DNA of 30,138 nt from NCBI GenBank assembly GCA_964593905.1, contig CAZQLE010000017.1, forward strand, positions 1 to 30,138. The letters are read 5' to 3'. Every line of letters starts with the position of its first letter. Position 1 is the stretch's first letter. Of this stretch, positions 7,844-16,571 are shown in pieces. The notes under the pieces were generated by a model. It was not told the DNA's origin. It searched no databases and saw only the letters and a list, made by a program, of their open reading frames with translations. This DNA is from CAZQLE01 sp964593905 (GTDB lineage: Bacteria > Chloroflexota > Anaerolineae > Anaerolineales > Anaerolineaceae). The translations under genes and the position numbers were made by a program.

Positions 7844-10543
7844 GTGAGCGAAACCACATTACCCAAGACCTATGATTTTGCAGCCACCGAACAGCGGCTC
7901 TATGAATGGTGGTCGGAGCGGGGTTATTTTAAACCAGCTTATGACCCCAACAACGGCGGTCAGGCGCCGGATGCCAGGCCTTTTGTCATTTCAATTCCTC
8001 CGGCAAATGTGACCGGCGAACTGCACCTGGGTCATGCCATGTTTGTTTCGATGGAAGACCTGATGATTCGCTATCACCGCATGAAGGGTGAGAACACGCT
8101 GTGGGTGCCGGGGGTCGATCATGCCGGAATTGCCACGCAGATGCTGGTGGAACGCTCATTGAATGAGCAGGGACTGAAACGGGAAGAGCTGGGGCGTGAA
8201 GAATTTTTGCGCCGCACCTGGGCCTGGAAAGAAAAATACGGCGGGCTGATCAGTATGCAAATTCGCCGGATGGGCGCTTCTTGTGATTGGGACCGCGAAC
8301 ACTTTACCATGGATGCCATGCTCTCTCATGCGGTGCGCGAGGCATTTGTGCGCCTGTATGAAAAGGGGCTGATCTATCGCGGACCGCGCATGATCAACTG
8401 GTCGCCGGGGTTGAAGACGGCTGTCTCAGACCTGGAAGTGGAATATGTTCAGGAGCCGGGCAAGCTGTATTTCTTCAAATACCGCCTGGCAGATTCAGAT
8501 GAGTATATTCCGGTGGCGACCACCCGCCCCGAGACCATTCTGGGCGATACGGCCGTGGCGGTGCACCCCGAAGATGAGCGTTACCAGCGCTATATTGGCA
8601 AAACGGTCGTCGTGCCCATGCTGGGGCGCGAGATTCCGGTGATTGCCGATGAATATGTGGACCGCGAGTTTGGCACCGGCGCATTGAAGATTACCCCGGC
8701 GCACGACCCGAACGATTATCAGATCGGGTTGAAATTTGGTCTCGAAATGATCAATGTGCTGGATACGACCGCGCATATCAATGAAAACGGCGGGGCTTAT
8801 GCCGGCCTGGACCGTTTTAAAGCGCGCAAAAAGCTGTGGGAAGATATGCGCGCCGCCGACCTGGTGATTAAAGAGGAACCGTATCAAATGAGCGTGCCGC
8901 GTTCGCAGCGCGGCGGCGAAATTGTGGAACCCATGATCTCGACCCAGTGGTTTGTGAAGATTCAACCCCTGGCCGATAAGGCGCTGGATGCGGTGCGCAG
9001 CGGTGATATCCGCATTGTGCCTGAGCGTTTCACCAAGACCTATTACAACTGGCTGGAAAACATTCAGGACTGGTGCATCAGCCGCCAGCTCTGGTGGGGT
9101 CACCGCATTCCGGTGTGGTATTGCGCTGACTGCGGCAAGATGACGGTGGAGCGCGAAGACCCGAGCGCCTGCGCGCACTGCGGTTCGAGCAAGATCGAGC
9201 AAGACCCTGATGTGCTGGATACCTGGTTTTCTTCGGGGTTGTGGCCGTTCTCAACCCTGGGTTGGCCGGAAGAAACCCCCGACCTGAAATATTTCTACCC
9301 CACCGCGGTGATGGAGACAGGCTACGACATTCTGTTCTTCTGGGTGGCGCGCATGATTATGATGGGGCTGGAGTTCACCGGAAAATCACCCTTCCATACG
9401 GTTTATCTGCATGGCCTGGTGCGCGACGAACACGGCCACAAGATGAGCAAAACCAAGGGCAACGTTATTAACCCGCTGGTGGTGATGAATGAGCTGGGCA
9501 CCGATGCGCTGCGCTTCACCCTGTTGGTGGGTTCGACACCGGGCAACGATACCAGCCTGAGCGTGAAGAAGGTGGAAGCCAATCGCAACTTTGCCAACAA
9601 GCTGTGGAATGCCGGCCGGTTTGTGATTGGCGCGCTGCAAAATGCTCCCGCCGCGCCGCTGGCCGCCCCCGAATGGACGATGGCCGATTCATGGATCTGG
9701 GCGCGGTTACAAAGTTTAATCCGCGACGCTAACCGTTTGTTTGAGAATTATCAGTTTGGTGAGGCCGGCCGCCAGATTTATGATTTCTTCTGGGGCGAGT
9801 TTGCCGACTGGTACGTGGAGATTGCCAAGCTGCAGCTCAACCAGGGCGGCGACCGGGCTTATTACACGGCTTATACCCTGACGCGGGTGTTGGATACCTG
9901 TTTGCGGCTGCTGCACCCCTTTACGCCGTTTGTGACCGAAGAACTGTGGCAGCATTTGAAGCGCGCGGCCGCGGCACATTCCGATCACCTGGCGCCCCAG
10001 ACCGGTTGGGAAGAAGCGTTGATCACCGCGCGCTGGCCCGAGCCGCGCAGCGAAGAAGACTGGGAAGCGGGCACCACAGCCGATTTTGGCCTGGTGCAGG
10101 AAATTGTGCGCTCACTGCGCAACCTGCGCATCGAGAAGAAGATCGAGCCTGGCAAGCGCATTCCGGCCATCATTGCTGCCGGAGACCGTCTCTCCATTCT
10201 GGAAGCGCAAAAGAGCGCCATTGCCGCGCTGGCTTATCTTGACCCGGCGCAGTTCACGTTAACCGCCGAACTGACCGAAAAGCCGCAGGGAGCAGCCGGG
10301 CTGGTGGTGTTGGGTGTGGAGATATATTTGCCTTTGGCCGGGACTGTGGACAGCGTGGCTGAAAAAGCGCGCCTGGAGAAGGAACTGGCTGAAGCGCAAT
10401 CTCATATTCAGCGCCTGGAGGGCCTGTTGAACAGCCCCTTTGCCCAGAAAGCGCCGGCGGCTGTGGTGGATAAAGAGCGCGAAAAACTGGCAACCTATCA
10501 AGACACTGCGCAGAAGATCAAAGAGCAACTGGCGAATCTATAA
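7844..10543 (+). CDS. valS: Valyl-tRNA synthetase
   Basis: An 899-aa class I aminoacyl-tRNA synthetase that charges tRNA-Val with valine in the cytoplasm, of usual length for bacterial ValRS. The HIGH-type signature is HLGH at residues 61-64 and the KMSKS-type signature is KMSKT at 533-537. The editing domain lies between (for example VATTRPETILGDTAVAVHPED). A four-cysteine zinc-ribbon candidate occurs at Cys427/430 and Cys443/446. The C-terminus (about 835-899) is the coiled-coil tRNA-binding arm typical of ValRS (KARLEKELAEAQSHIQRLEG). GTG 7844 follows GGAGGA by three bases. Expression is controlled by the T-box leader immediately upstream. Confidence 0.98.
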   Translation: MSETTLPKTYDFAATEQRLYEWWSERGYFKPAYDPNNGGQAPDARPFVISIPPANVTGELHLGHAMFVSMEDLMIRYHRMKGENTLWVPGVDHAGIATQMLVERSLNEQGLKREELGREEFLRRTWAWKEKYGGLISMQIRRMGASCDWDREHFTMDAMLSHAVREAFVRLYEKGLIYRGPRMINWSPGLKTAVSDLEVEYVQEPGKLYFFKYRLADSDEYIPVATTRPETILGDTAVAVHPEDERYQRYIGKTVVVPMLGREIPVIADEYVDREFGTGALKITPAHDPNDYQIGLKFGLEMINVLDTTAHINENGGAYAGLDRFKARKKLWEDMRAADLVIKEEPYQMSVPRSQRGGEIVEPMISTQWFVKIQPLADKALDAVRSGDIRIVPERFTKTYYNWLENIQDWCISRQLWWGHRIPVWYCADCGKMTVEREDPSACAHCGSSKIEQDPDVLDTWFSSGLWPFSTLGWPEETPDLKYFYPTAVMETGYDILFFWVARMIMMGLEFTGKSPFHTVYLHGLVRDEHGHKMSKTKGNVINPLVVMNELGTDALRFTLLVGSTPGNDTSLSVKKVEANRNFANKLWNAGRFVIGALQNAPAAPLAAPEWTMADSWIWARLQSLIRDANRLFENYQFGEAGRQIYDFFWGEFADWYVEIAKLQLNQGGDRAYYTAYTLTRVLDTCLRLLHPFTPFVTEELWQHLKRAAAAHSDHLAPQTGWEEALITARWPEPRSEEDWEAGTTADFGLVQEIVRSLRNLRIEKKIEPGKRIPAIIAAGDRLSILEAQKSAIAALAYLDPAQFTLTAELTEKPQGAAGLVVLGVEIYLPLAGTVDSVAEKARLEKELAEAQSHIQRLEGLLNSPFAQKAPAAVVDKEREKLATYQDTAQKIKEQLANL

Positions 10544-10606
10544 CCAGTTGCCGCCTTTGAGCCAGAGCGGTCAGCGTGACAGCTTGAAATAATAGACAAC
10601 AAAAAT

Positions 10607-10643
10607 GTCCGGCATTGGGTGAGGGGGGCACCCAATGCCGGAC
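10607..10643. terminator. Perfect 15-bp inverted repeat after valS
   Basis: Positions 10607-10621 pair perfectly with 10629-10643 around a seven-base G-rich loop. On the plus strand a modest T-stretch (GTTATTTT) follows 6 bases later, so it may end the valS transcript. The better T-tract (ATTTTTGTTG) is on the minus-strand side, although no leftward gene reads into it here. It separates valS from the kimA-like gene. Confidence 0.65.
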
Positions 10644-10737
10644 GACGTTATTTTCTCATGGGGGTGTTTTTTTGTCAAGAATTTTCGGGGGGAAAAATCT
10701 CACATAAAAATGGTGCAATTAATCTGCACGGGAATGC

Positions 10738-10743
10738 TACAAT
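10738..10743 (+). promoter_or_regulatory. Putative -10 element of the KimA-like gene
   Basis: TACAAT (10738-10743) lies 54 bases upstream of the ATG. The upstream region has no good -35 at standard spacing. This is a weak motif-only call. The leader between here and the start was inspected for conserved ydaO/c-di-AMP riboswitch elements and none was recognised. Confidence 0.3.
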
Positions 10744-10796
10744 AAGTGCAATAACTGAATAAACAACGTTTTGGAGACAGTCCACTCAAGGATTTT

Positions 10797-12635
10797 ATGA
10801 TCAATCGAATCAAATATCTGATCATTGGTTCTCCACTTCCAAGCGAAATGCTGTTTGAAAAACGCCTGAATAAAATTCGGGCATTGGCTGCTTTTTCACC
10901 GGATGCGTTGTCTTCCATCGCTTACGCAAATCAAGAAATTTTTCTGGGGTTGGCGGTTGCCGGCACGGCCGGTTTGTCGCTTCAATTTCCCATTGCGCTG
11001 ACCATCACCATTTTGCTGGGGGTGGTGGCGCTTTCGTATGCCCAGACGATCCGCGGGTATCCATCGGGGGGCGGATCGTATGTGGTGGCGCGAGAGAACC
11101 TGGGAAAGTACCCCGGACTGGTGGCAGGGGCAGCGCTGCTGCTGGATTATATCCTCACCGCCGCGGTCAGCCTGACGGCCGGGGTGGAGGCAATTGCCTC
11201 GGCCTTCCCGGAGCTGTGGGCCTATCGGGTCTGGCTGGCGTTGGCGCTGCTGGGTCTGATTATGCTGTTAAATCTGCGCGGGCTGCGTGAATCGGGCACG
11301 GTGATGATGGTTCCGGTCTATCTGTTTCTGGCATCCTTTATGGGCATGCTGGTCTTTGGGATCATTCGTGCGGTGCTGGGTGCGCCGGTCGAAGTATCGC
11401 GCCCTGCACCGGCGGCGACAAGCCCGCTCTCCATTTTTTTGATCATGCATGCCTTTTCAGCCGGCTGCACCGCGCTGACCGGAATTGAATCGATCAGCAA
11501 TGGGGTGCCGGCATTTAAACCCCCCGAGTGGTTAAACGCACGCAAGACCCTGGTGGTGATGGCGCTGCTGATGGCGTTTCTCTTTTTGGGCAGCATGGGG
11601 TTAACCCAGTTCTTCGGGGTGATTGCCGGGCCGCAAGAGACGATACTTTCTGCGCTGGCGCGGCGTTTGTTGGGAAACGGTCTGCCTTATTATGTGGTTC
11701 AGTTTGCCACCCTGTCTGTGCTGGCGGTGGCCGCCAACACCAGTTTTGCCGGTTTTCCACGCGTGGCGGCAATTTTAGCCAGCGATAAATTTATGCCGCG
11801 CCAGCTCTATAACGTGGGCGACCGGTTGGTGTTTCATAATGGCATTATCCTGCTTTCAACCCTGACCGCAGTTTTGATTGTGACATTCAACGGCAACTCA
11901 CATGCGCTGGTGCCGTTATTTGCAGTGGGGGCGTTCTCTGCGTTCACCCTGTCTCAACTGGGCATGGTGCTGCACTGGGTGCGTCTGAAACAGCCCTACT
12001 GGCAACTGAAAGCTGTGATTAATGGCCTGGGGGCGCTGGTGACGGCCGTTACGCTGGGGGTGATCGGCGTAAGCAAGTTTTTGGAAGGGGCCTGGATCTC
12101 GGTGCTGGTGATTCCGCTGTTGGTGTATGTGTTTTTGAAAGTCAACCGCCACTACCAGCATGTGGCCGAACAGCTTTCGATGCGCGGCCTGCCGCCCGAC
12201 TTAAAACCTTTTCCAAAGCCGCGGGTTGTGATGCCGGTTTCGGGGGTTCACCGTGGCATGGTGGGCGCGGTCAACTTTGCGCGAGCGATATCCGATGATA
12301 TTACCGCGGTTTACATTAAGATTGAGCCGGGGCCCGATGAAGAAGAGCTGCGTAAGCGGTGGAAGGATTGGTTCCCCGATGTGAGCTTTGTGGCCGTTCC
12401 CTCGCCTTACCGGTCTGTGGTGGAACCGCTGTTGTCTTTTCTTGACCAGACCGATCAGGCGCGCAAAGATGGCAAGCAGGCAGTGTTGATTTTGCCCGAG
12501 TTGATTCCCGGTTCAAGCTGGCAGGAAATTTTGCATAACCAGTCTGCCGATGAAATTAAAAAAGCACTGCTCTTTCAACGGCGAAAGAGTGGTTTTCAGC
12601 GCATCATCATTGATGTGCCCTATCATTTGAGATAA
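10797..12635 (+). CDS. kimA: APC-superfamily potassium importer, KimA (YdaO)-like
   Basis: A 612-aa protein that aligns from memory along its whole length with B. subtilis KimA, a high-affinity K+/H+ symporter of the APC superfamily. Shared stretches include ALSSIAYANQEI, YPSGGGSYVVARENLGKYPGL, LLDYILTAAVSLTAG, AFSAGCTALTGIESISNG, AANTSFAGFPRVA and the terminal ILHNQSADE...PYHLR. Twelve or so membrane helices are followed by a soluble C-terminal domain (about 470-612) like the KimA cytoplasmic module. AAGGA precedes the ATG. In B. subtilis the gene is controlled by c-di-AMP; that riboswitch is not evident here. It converges with the next gene across only four bases. Confidence 0.85.
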   Translation: MINRIKYLIIGSPLPSEMLFEKRLNKIRALAAFSPDALSSIAYANQEIFLGLAVAGTAGLSLQFPIALTITILLGVVALSYAQTIRGYPSGGGSYVVARENLGKYPGLVAGAALLLDYILTAAVSLTAGVEAIASAFPELWAYRVWLALALLGLIMLLNLRGLRESGTVMMVPVYLFLASFMGMLVFGIIRAVLGAPVEVSRPAPAATSPLSIFLIMHAFSAGCTALTGIESISNGVPAFKPPEWLNARKTLVVMALLMAFLFLGSMGLTQFFGVIAGPQETILSALARRLLGNGLPYYVVQFATLSVLAVAANTSFAGFPRVAAILASDKFMPRQLYNVGDRLVFHNGIILLSTLTAVLIVTFNGNSHALVPLFAVGAFSAFTLSQLGMVLHWVRLKQPYWQLKAVINGLGALVTAVTLGVIGVSKFLEGAWISVLVIPLLVYVFLKVNRHYQHVAEQLSMRGLPPDLKPFPKPRVVMPVSGVHRGMVGAVNFARAISDDITAVYIKIEPGPDEEELRKRWKDWFPDVSFVAVPSPYRSVVEPLLSFLDQTDQARKDGKQAVLILPELIPGSSWQEILHNQSADEIKKALLFQRRKSGFQRIIIDVPYHLR

Positions 12636-12639
12636 AGGC

Positions 12640-14343
12640 TTAACCCAGTCGCTGCTTTTCTTTTGTGAAAATCTGGCGCAGAATTGCTGCGGTGCAGGCA
12701 TAGGTGGAATCCATGCCCAGGTAGGAGAGCGTGCCTGCGCCCAGATTTTTGCCCTTACTCAACGGGGTGTCTGAGGCATAGTGCAAAATTCCGAGATCAA
12801 AGCGGATGCCATATAGATTGATGATCTCATTAACCGGGTGGCGCTTGGGGCGGGTCATTTCATAGATGGCGCTCAGGTAGGGCCCGGCTTCCATCTCGAT
12901 ATCGGTGTAGCCCTCGCGGTACATCACATCCATGATGCGCGCATTTTGCAAGAAAGTCCCCAGTACGGTAACGGCTTTCTGATTATCCATCACCGTGCCG
13001 TATGCCAGGTAAGGCTGCACATCGGCGGCAGAAAAGGCGTTTTGGAAGAGATAGGTGTTTTCGGAGTGTTCATCCTGCACCACATTGGGGATCATCACAT
13101 CTCCGCGCACGCCGTTAAGTGTGGCCGCTTTGCCCATGATGTATACCCCCAGCACCCGGCCGGTGTGTTCGGCCACGCGGGCCAGAATGTTATAAGCGGC
13201 CAGGCCCAGCGGGTAATCAATATTCAGAATCAGGGCGTCTGAGCGGCGCAGAAAATTGAGATCACCATCTTTCAGGCGCGGGTCCAGCAGATGGGGGTCC
13301 AGCCGGTTGAGTTCGATCACCTGGGCTTCGATATCAAATGAGTGAGCCGGAAAAATGCGGGTAATGCCCAGTTCTTGTTCGGCCTGGCGCTGGGCATCGG
13401 CCAGCACCTGCCCTTCAGGGGTGGCCTGAAATTTTTTGAGGATGTAATAGAGAAAATTGGCGCGGTTGGAGGGCAGTTCGCGGTTCTCAATGCCAAACCA
13501 TTCTTCCAGCAAATCTTGATTGCCAACCTGGTGCAGATAGGCGATCAGGGGGGCCTCATTTTGCAGCGCAAACCCGCCCAGCAGGTTGGTCGAACTGTGC
13601 GGGTTGGAAGACACAAAATATACCGGTCGTTCCGACAGATCAGGCACGTGCCGGGCGATGTTATCCAGCCAGTTGCGTGTGGCGCGCCAGTATTCAGTAA
13701 GCGAGCCATCCAGCAGCAAGACACGCAGATCACAGCGCCGCTCGCGCATGAGCAGCAGTGTGGCGGTAAAATCATTCCCCCAGATCACCCACAGACGCTG
13801 CAGATCGTCTTCTGGAATATTGAGGATTTCGGCCAGCCGGGCAAATGCCTCGGGCTGTTGGGGCGTGGCCTGGGCGATGCAATCGGAAGGACAGCGCCGC
13901 AGCAATAAATGCAGTTTATTCCATTCAATCTGGTAGGCGGTGAGCGCCGGGATGACATCTTCAATATCTGAGCGGCTGGCAATGAAGCAGGCCAGCGTAT
14001 CACGCTGGTTAAACATGCAGCGCCGGCGTCTGGCGCGCGCGGTCACTTCTTGCCAGCTTTCCACATCTGCAAAGCCGTGCGCGGCAAAGACGGTTGTGCT
14101 CTGCCCCAGGATGACCGAGCGGACCAGCGGCATGCAAGGCGGAAGGCGCTGGGTGACATACACAAAGGCCGATGTGTCGGGCGCTTCGTTGCGCGCTTCG
14201 GGGTGCAGCAACGAGTTCGTTCCGGCATGGACTTCCTCAAGGGTGCGAATCTGTACTTCGGTGGTTGAGCGCAGCAAAGAATAGATGGTGCGCAGATACA
14301 GTTCGATTTCTTCGGATGCCGTGCTGGGTACTTTGCGTTCCAT
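12640..14343 (-). CDS. Uncharacterised ~567-aa protein with a C-terminal nucleoside-phosphorylase-like region
   Basis: I cannot assign a named family with confidence. The N-terminal half has a helical opening (ASEEIELYLRTIYSLLRS), an Arg cluster (ARARRRRCMF) and ITAYQIEWNKLH-like helices. The last ~170 residues carry a pattern reminiscent of the purine nucleoside phosphorylase superfamily: GDVMIPNVVQDEHS, then an acidic DIEMEAGPYLSAIYE segment like the family's M-E-x-E/A substrate motif, then LHYASDTP like its SDxP loop. It may therefore bind or cleave a nucleoside-type ligand; this is inference. No signal peptide or membrane helix is seen. ATG 14343 was chosen because GAGG precedes it by four bases; ATG 14400 would add 19 residues but has no Shine-Dalgarno sequence. 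It is convergent with the KimA-like gene. Confidence 0.75.
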   Translation of the reverse strand: MERKVPSTASEEIELYLRTIYSLLRSTTEVQIRTLEEVHAGTNSLLHPEARNEAPDTSAFVYVTQRLPPCMPLVRSVILGQSTTVFAAHGFADVESWQEVTARARRRRCMFNQRDTLACFIASRSDIEDVIPALTAYQIEWNKLHLLLRRCPSDCIAQATPQQPEAFARLAEILNIPEDDLQRLWVIWGNDFTATLLLMRERRCDLRVLLLDGSLTEYWRATRNWLDNIARHVPDLSERPVYFVSSNPHSSTNLLGGFALQNEAPLIAYLHQVGNQDLLEEWFGIENRELPSNRANFLYYILKKFQATPEGQVLADAQRQAEQELGITRIFPAHSFDIEAQVIELNRLDPHLLDPRLKDGDLNFLRRSDALILNIDYPLGLAAYNILARVAEHTGRVLGVYIMGKAATLNGVRGDVMIPNVVQDEHSENTYLFQNAFSAADVQPYLAYGTVMDNQKAVTVLGTFLQNARIMDVMYREGYTDIEMEAGPYLSAIYEMTRPKRHPVNEIINLYGIRFDLGILHYASDTPLSKGKNLGAGTLSYLGMDSTYACTAAILRQIFTKEKQRLG

Positions 14344-14489
14344 TTCACCTCGCAGAAAGGGTTGGGTCTTGGGGACTCGGACGACGCGATTTTTTTGCAT
14401 CGCACAGATGATGAACGATATTTAATTGTGATCCATCGGGAGCGATCGAACGACCCGGTGAAATTATTTTAGCACGTCATGGATAATAG

Positions 14490-14495
14490 TATAAT
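14490..14495 (+). promoter_or_regulatory. Putative -10 element of the GNAT-MttB operon
   Basis: A perfect TATAAT lies 28 bases upstream of the GNAT start codon. TTAGCA (14469-14474) is a possible -35, but with a short 15-base spacer. AGGAG (14513-14517) serves as the ribosome-binding site six bases before ATG 14524. Confidence 0.5.
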
Positions 14496-14523
14496 GTGTT
14501 GAACCCCCTTATAGGAGCACACC

Positions 14524-15087
14524 ATGACCCAAATAAATCTTTTCTGCGGACGGCTGGTGCGCCTTTGTGCGCCTGCGCCGGGTGATGCAGACCTGCTGGC
14601 GCGTTGGAGCGAAGACCCCGAGTATCAACGACAGTTGGATACTGATTATGCCCGCCCGCAGAGTGCGAAATACATTGAAGAACGCTTTTTACAGCCGGGG
14701 CCGGGTGAAGTGTTGTTTCATCTGCGTACGCTGGCCGAAGACCGTCTGATCGGTTTTTTGGCACTGCACTCGATTGAATGGAATAACGGTGCGGCGTTTC
14801 TTTCGATGGGCATCGGCGAAGCAGATTACCGGGGCAAAGGGTATGGCAGCGATGCATTGCGCCAGGGCCTGAATTATGCTTTTTCCGAACTGAATCTGTT
14901 TCGGGTTGGGTTGGATGTCATCGCTTCCAATGCGCGCGCGGTGCGGGCGTATGAGAAGGCCGGTTTTCGACACGAAGGCGCCATGCGCGCCGCGGTGTGT
15001 CGTGATGGGGTGCGGGTGGACCGTCTGATGATGGGTATCTTGCGGCCGGAATGGGAACAACGCTTTCCGAAAGAGGTGCAGGCATGA
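14524..15087 (+). CDS. GNAT family N-acetyltransferase (RimJ/RimL type)
   Basis: A 187-aa protein with the Acetyltransf_3-type GNAT layout. It has an early LVRLCAPAPGDADLLARWSEDPEY segment, the acetyl-CoA pyrophosphate loop RGKGYG at 103-108 after the beta strand FLSMGIGEADY, and the late NARAVRAYEKAGFRHEG motif seen in nearly all RimJ/RimL-like enzymes. It should transfer an acetyl group from acetyl-CoA to an amine; the acceptor is unknown. Its TGA stop overlaps the ATG of the next gene (ATGA), implying translational coupling with the MttB-family gene. Confidence 0.9.
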   Translation: MTQINLFCGRLVRLCAPAPGDADLLARWSEDPEYQRQLDTDYARPQSAKYIEERFLQPGPGEVLFHLRTLAEDRLIGFLALHSIEWNNGAAFLSMGIGEADYRGKGYGSDALRQGLNYAFSELNLFRVGLDVIASNARAVRAYEKAGFRHEGAMRAAVCRDGVRVDRLMMGILRPEWEQRFPKEVQA

Positions 15088-16571
15088 AACTTCCACTGCT
15101 GGAGGTTCTGAGTGTTGAGGAATTGAGACAGATCGATGCTGCTTCGCTGCAAATTCTGGCCGAAGTGGGGATCAAGGTCGATTACCCGGTGGCGCGCGAG
15201 ATCTACCGCCGCGCCGGAGCCGTGGTTGATGACGCAGCACAGATGGTGCGCCTGTCTGAGACGCTGGTGCGCAGTGCGCTGGCGCAGGCGCCTGCTTCGT
15301 TCCGGTTATATGGCTCAGACGGCAGCCTATCGGTGGAAATTGGCGGAGATGCCATTGTGTTTGCCGGCTTGGGCACCCCCACGCGGATGGTTGACCCGTT
15401 CAGCAGGGCAGTGCGCCCAACGACCTTGAACGATATGGTCCGGCATATTCAGTTGATCAATGCCTGTGATCAGCTTTTTGGCTCACAGATGGATGTGTGG
15501 CCCAACGATATCCCGATGACGACCATTCACGCCGAGGCCATTTGCGCCTGGGCAGCGCACAGCCGAAAATCATTTGGGATGGGCTGCTACGGGTATCTGC
15601 CCACCCTGGATATGATGAAAATGATGGAGATCGTTGCCGGCAGCAAAGAAGCACTGCGCGCGCAGCCGCGTTTTATGGCCATTTGCTCGGTGTTCAGCCC
15701 GCTGCAAATGGCGCAGGTGCAGGCTGAGGGCCTGCTGTTATGCGCTGAATATGGTCAACCGCTGGCGATTTCACCCGAAGGGATCGCAGGGGCCACCTCG
15801 CCGGTGACCCTGGCCGGGCTGCTGGTGCAGGAAAACGCCAATATTCTGGCCCATATTGTTCTGGCACAGCTTTATCGCCCCGGCACGCCGGTGTTGTATG
15901 GCACGGTATCCACCATTGCCAATATGCGCCACGGCACGGTGGCCCTGGGTTCGGTTGAGACAGGGCTCATCACCGCCGCCTCGGCGCAGTTGGCCCGTTA
16001 TTATGGGCTGCCCTGCCGCAGTGTGGGCGGCGCGACCGAATCGAAAGCGGAAGATGTTCAGGCCGGGATCGAACGCACCTATACCCTGATGGCTGCGGTG
16101 CAGGCGGGGGTCAATTACATCACCTGCGCTGGGACGCTGGACAGCACGATGATGGAAAGCGAGGCCCTGCTCTTGTTGGATGATGACCTGGCTGGGGCGC
16201 TGCTGCGCTTTAAGCGGGGCATCGAGGTGACCGGGAGTACGCTGTCGGTTGATTTAATTCGCCAGTTGGGGGTGAAGGCCAACTATCTTGCCGAAGACCA
16301 GACCGTGCGAAATTATCGCAAAGAGCATTATTTGCCGCGCTTAATGTCGCGCGAGCCCTATGAAGCCTGGCTGGAAAAAGGCGGGCTGAACGCGCTGGAT
16401 CTGGCAGCGCAGCGCGCAGAGGCGCTGCTGGCAAAACATCAGCCGCTGGCGCTGGACCCCGCCATAGCAGCGGCGTTGGAAAGCTATCGCGCGATGGTGG
16501 CCGGGCGCACTCTGGAGGAATTCTACGGGGCAGAGCTGCCCGAAAATCAGAACTGGAGCCTGGAAAGATGA
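15084..16571 (+). CDS. MttB-superfamily (trimethylamine methyltransferase-like) protein without pyrrolysine
   Basis: A 495-aa member of the COG5598/MttB family, corrinoid-dependent methyltransferases that demethylate trimethylamine (pyrrolysine type) or quaternary amines such as glycine betaine (non-pyrrolysine type). Recognisable stretches are AASLQILAEVGIKVDYP at the N-terminus, VLYGTVSTIANMRHGTVALGSVE, and GGATESKAEDVQAGIE. By recalled alignment the pyrrolysine position would fall near Ala317 in GGATESK; the gene has no in-frame TAG, so it belongs to the non-pyrrolysine group. The start is ATG 15084, seven bases after GAGG and overlapping the GNAT stop. It overlaps the following PLP-enzyme gene by ATGA. 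No MttC-type corrinoid protein is adjacent. The substrate is probably a methylated amine or related compound, unproven. Confidence 0.88.
   Translation: MKLPLLEVLSVEELRQIDAASLQILAEVGIKVDYPVAREIYRRAGAVVDDAAQMVRLSETLVRSALAQAPASFRLYGSDGSLSVEIGGDAIVFAGLGTPTRMVDPFSRAVRPTTLNDMVRHIQLINACDQLFGSQMDVWPNDIPMTTIHAEAICAWAAHSRKSFGMGCYGYLPTLDMMKMMEIVAGSKEALRAQPRFMAICSVFSPLQMAQVQAEGLLLCAEYGQPLAISPEGIAGATSPVTLAGLLVQENANILAHIVLAQLYRPGTPVLYGTVSTIANMRHGTVALGSVETGLITAASAQLARYYGLPCRSVGGATESKAEDVQAGIERTYTLMAAVQAGVNYITCAGTLDSTMMESEALLLLDDDLAGALLRFKRGIEVTGSTLSVDLIRQLGVKANYLAEDQTVRNYRKEHYLPRLMSREPYEAWLEKGGLNALDLAAQRAEALLAKHQPLALDPAIAAALESYRAMVAGRTLEEFYGAELPENQNWSLER

Noticed and set aside
10644..10796. Possible c-di-AMP (ydaO) riboswitch before the KimA-like gene
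   Set aside because: Looked for because this family is often so controlled, but no conserved riboswitch segments or terminator before the start codon were recognised.
13342..13908. A 188-codon open frame on the plus strand
   Set aside because: It is antisense to the nucleoside-phosphorylase-like gene. The translation has no recognisable domain, and it follows from codon bias in the true gene.
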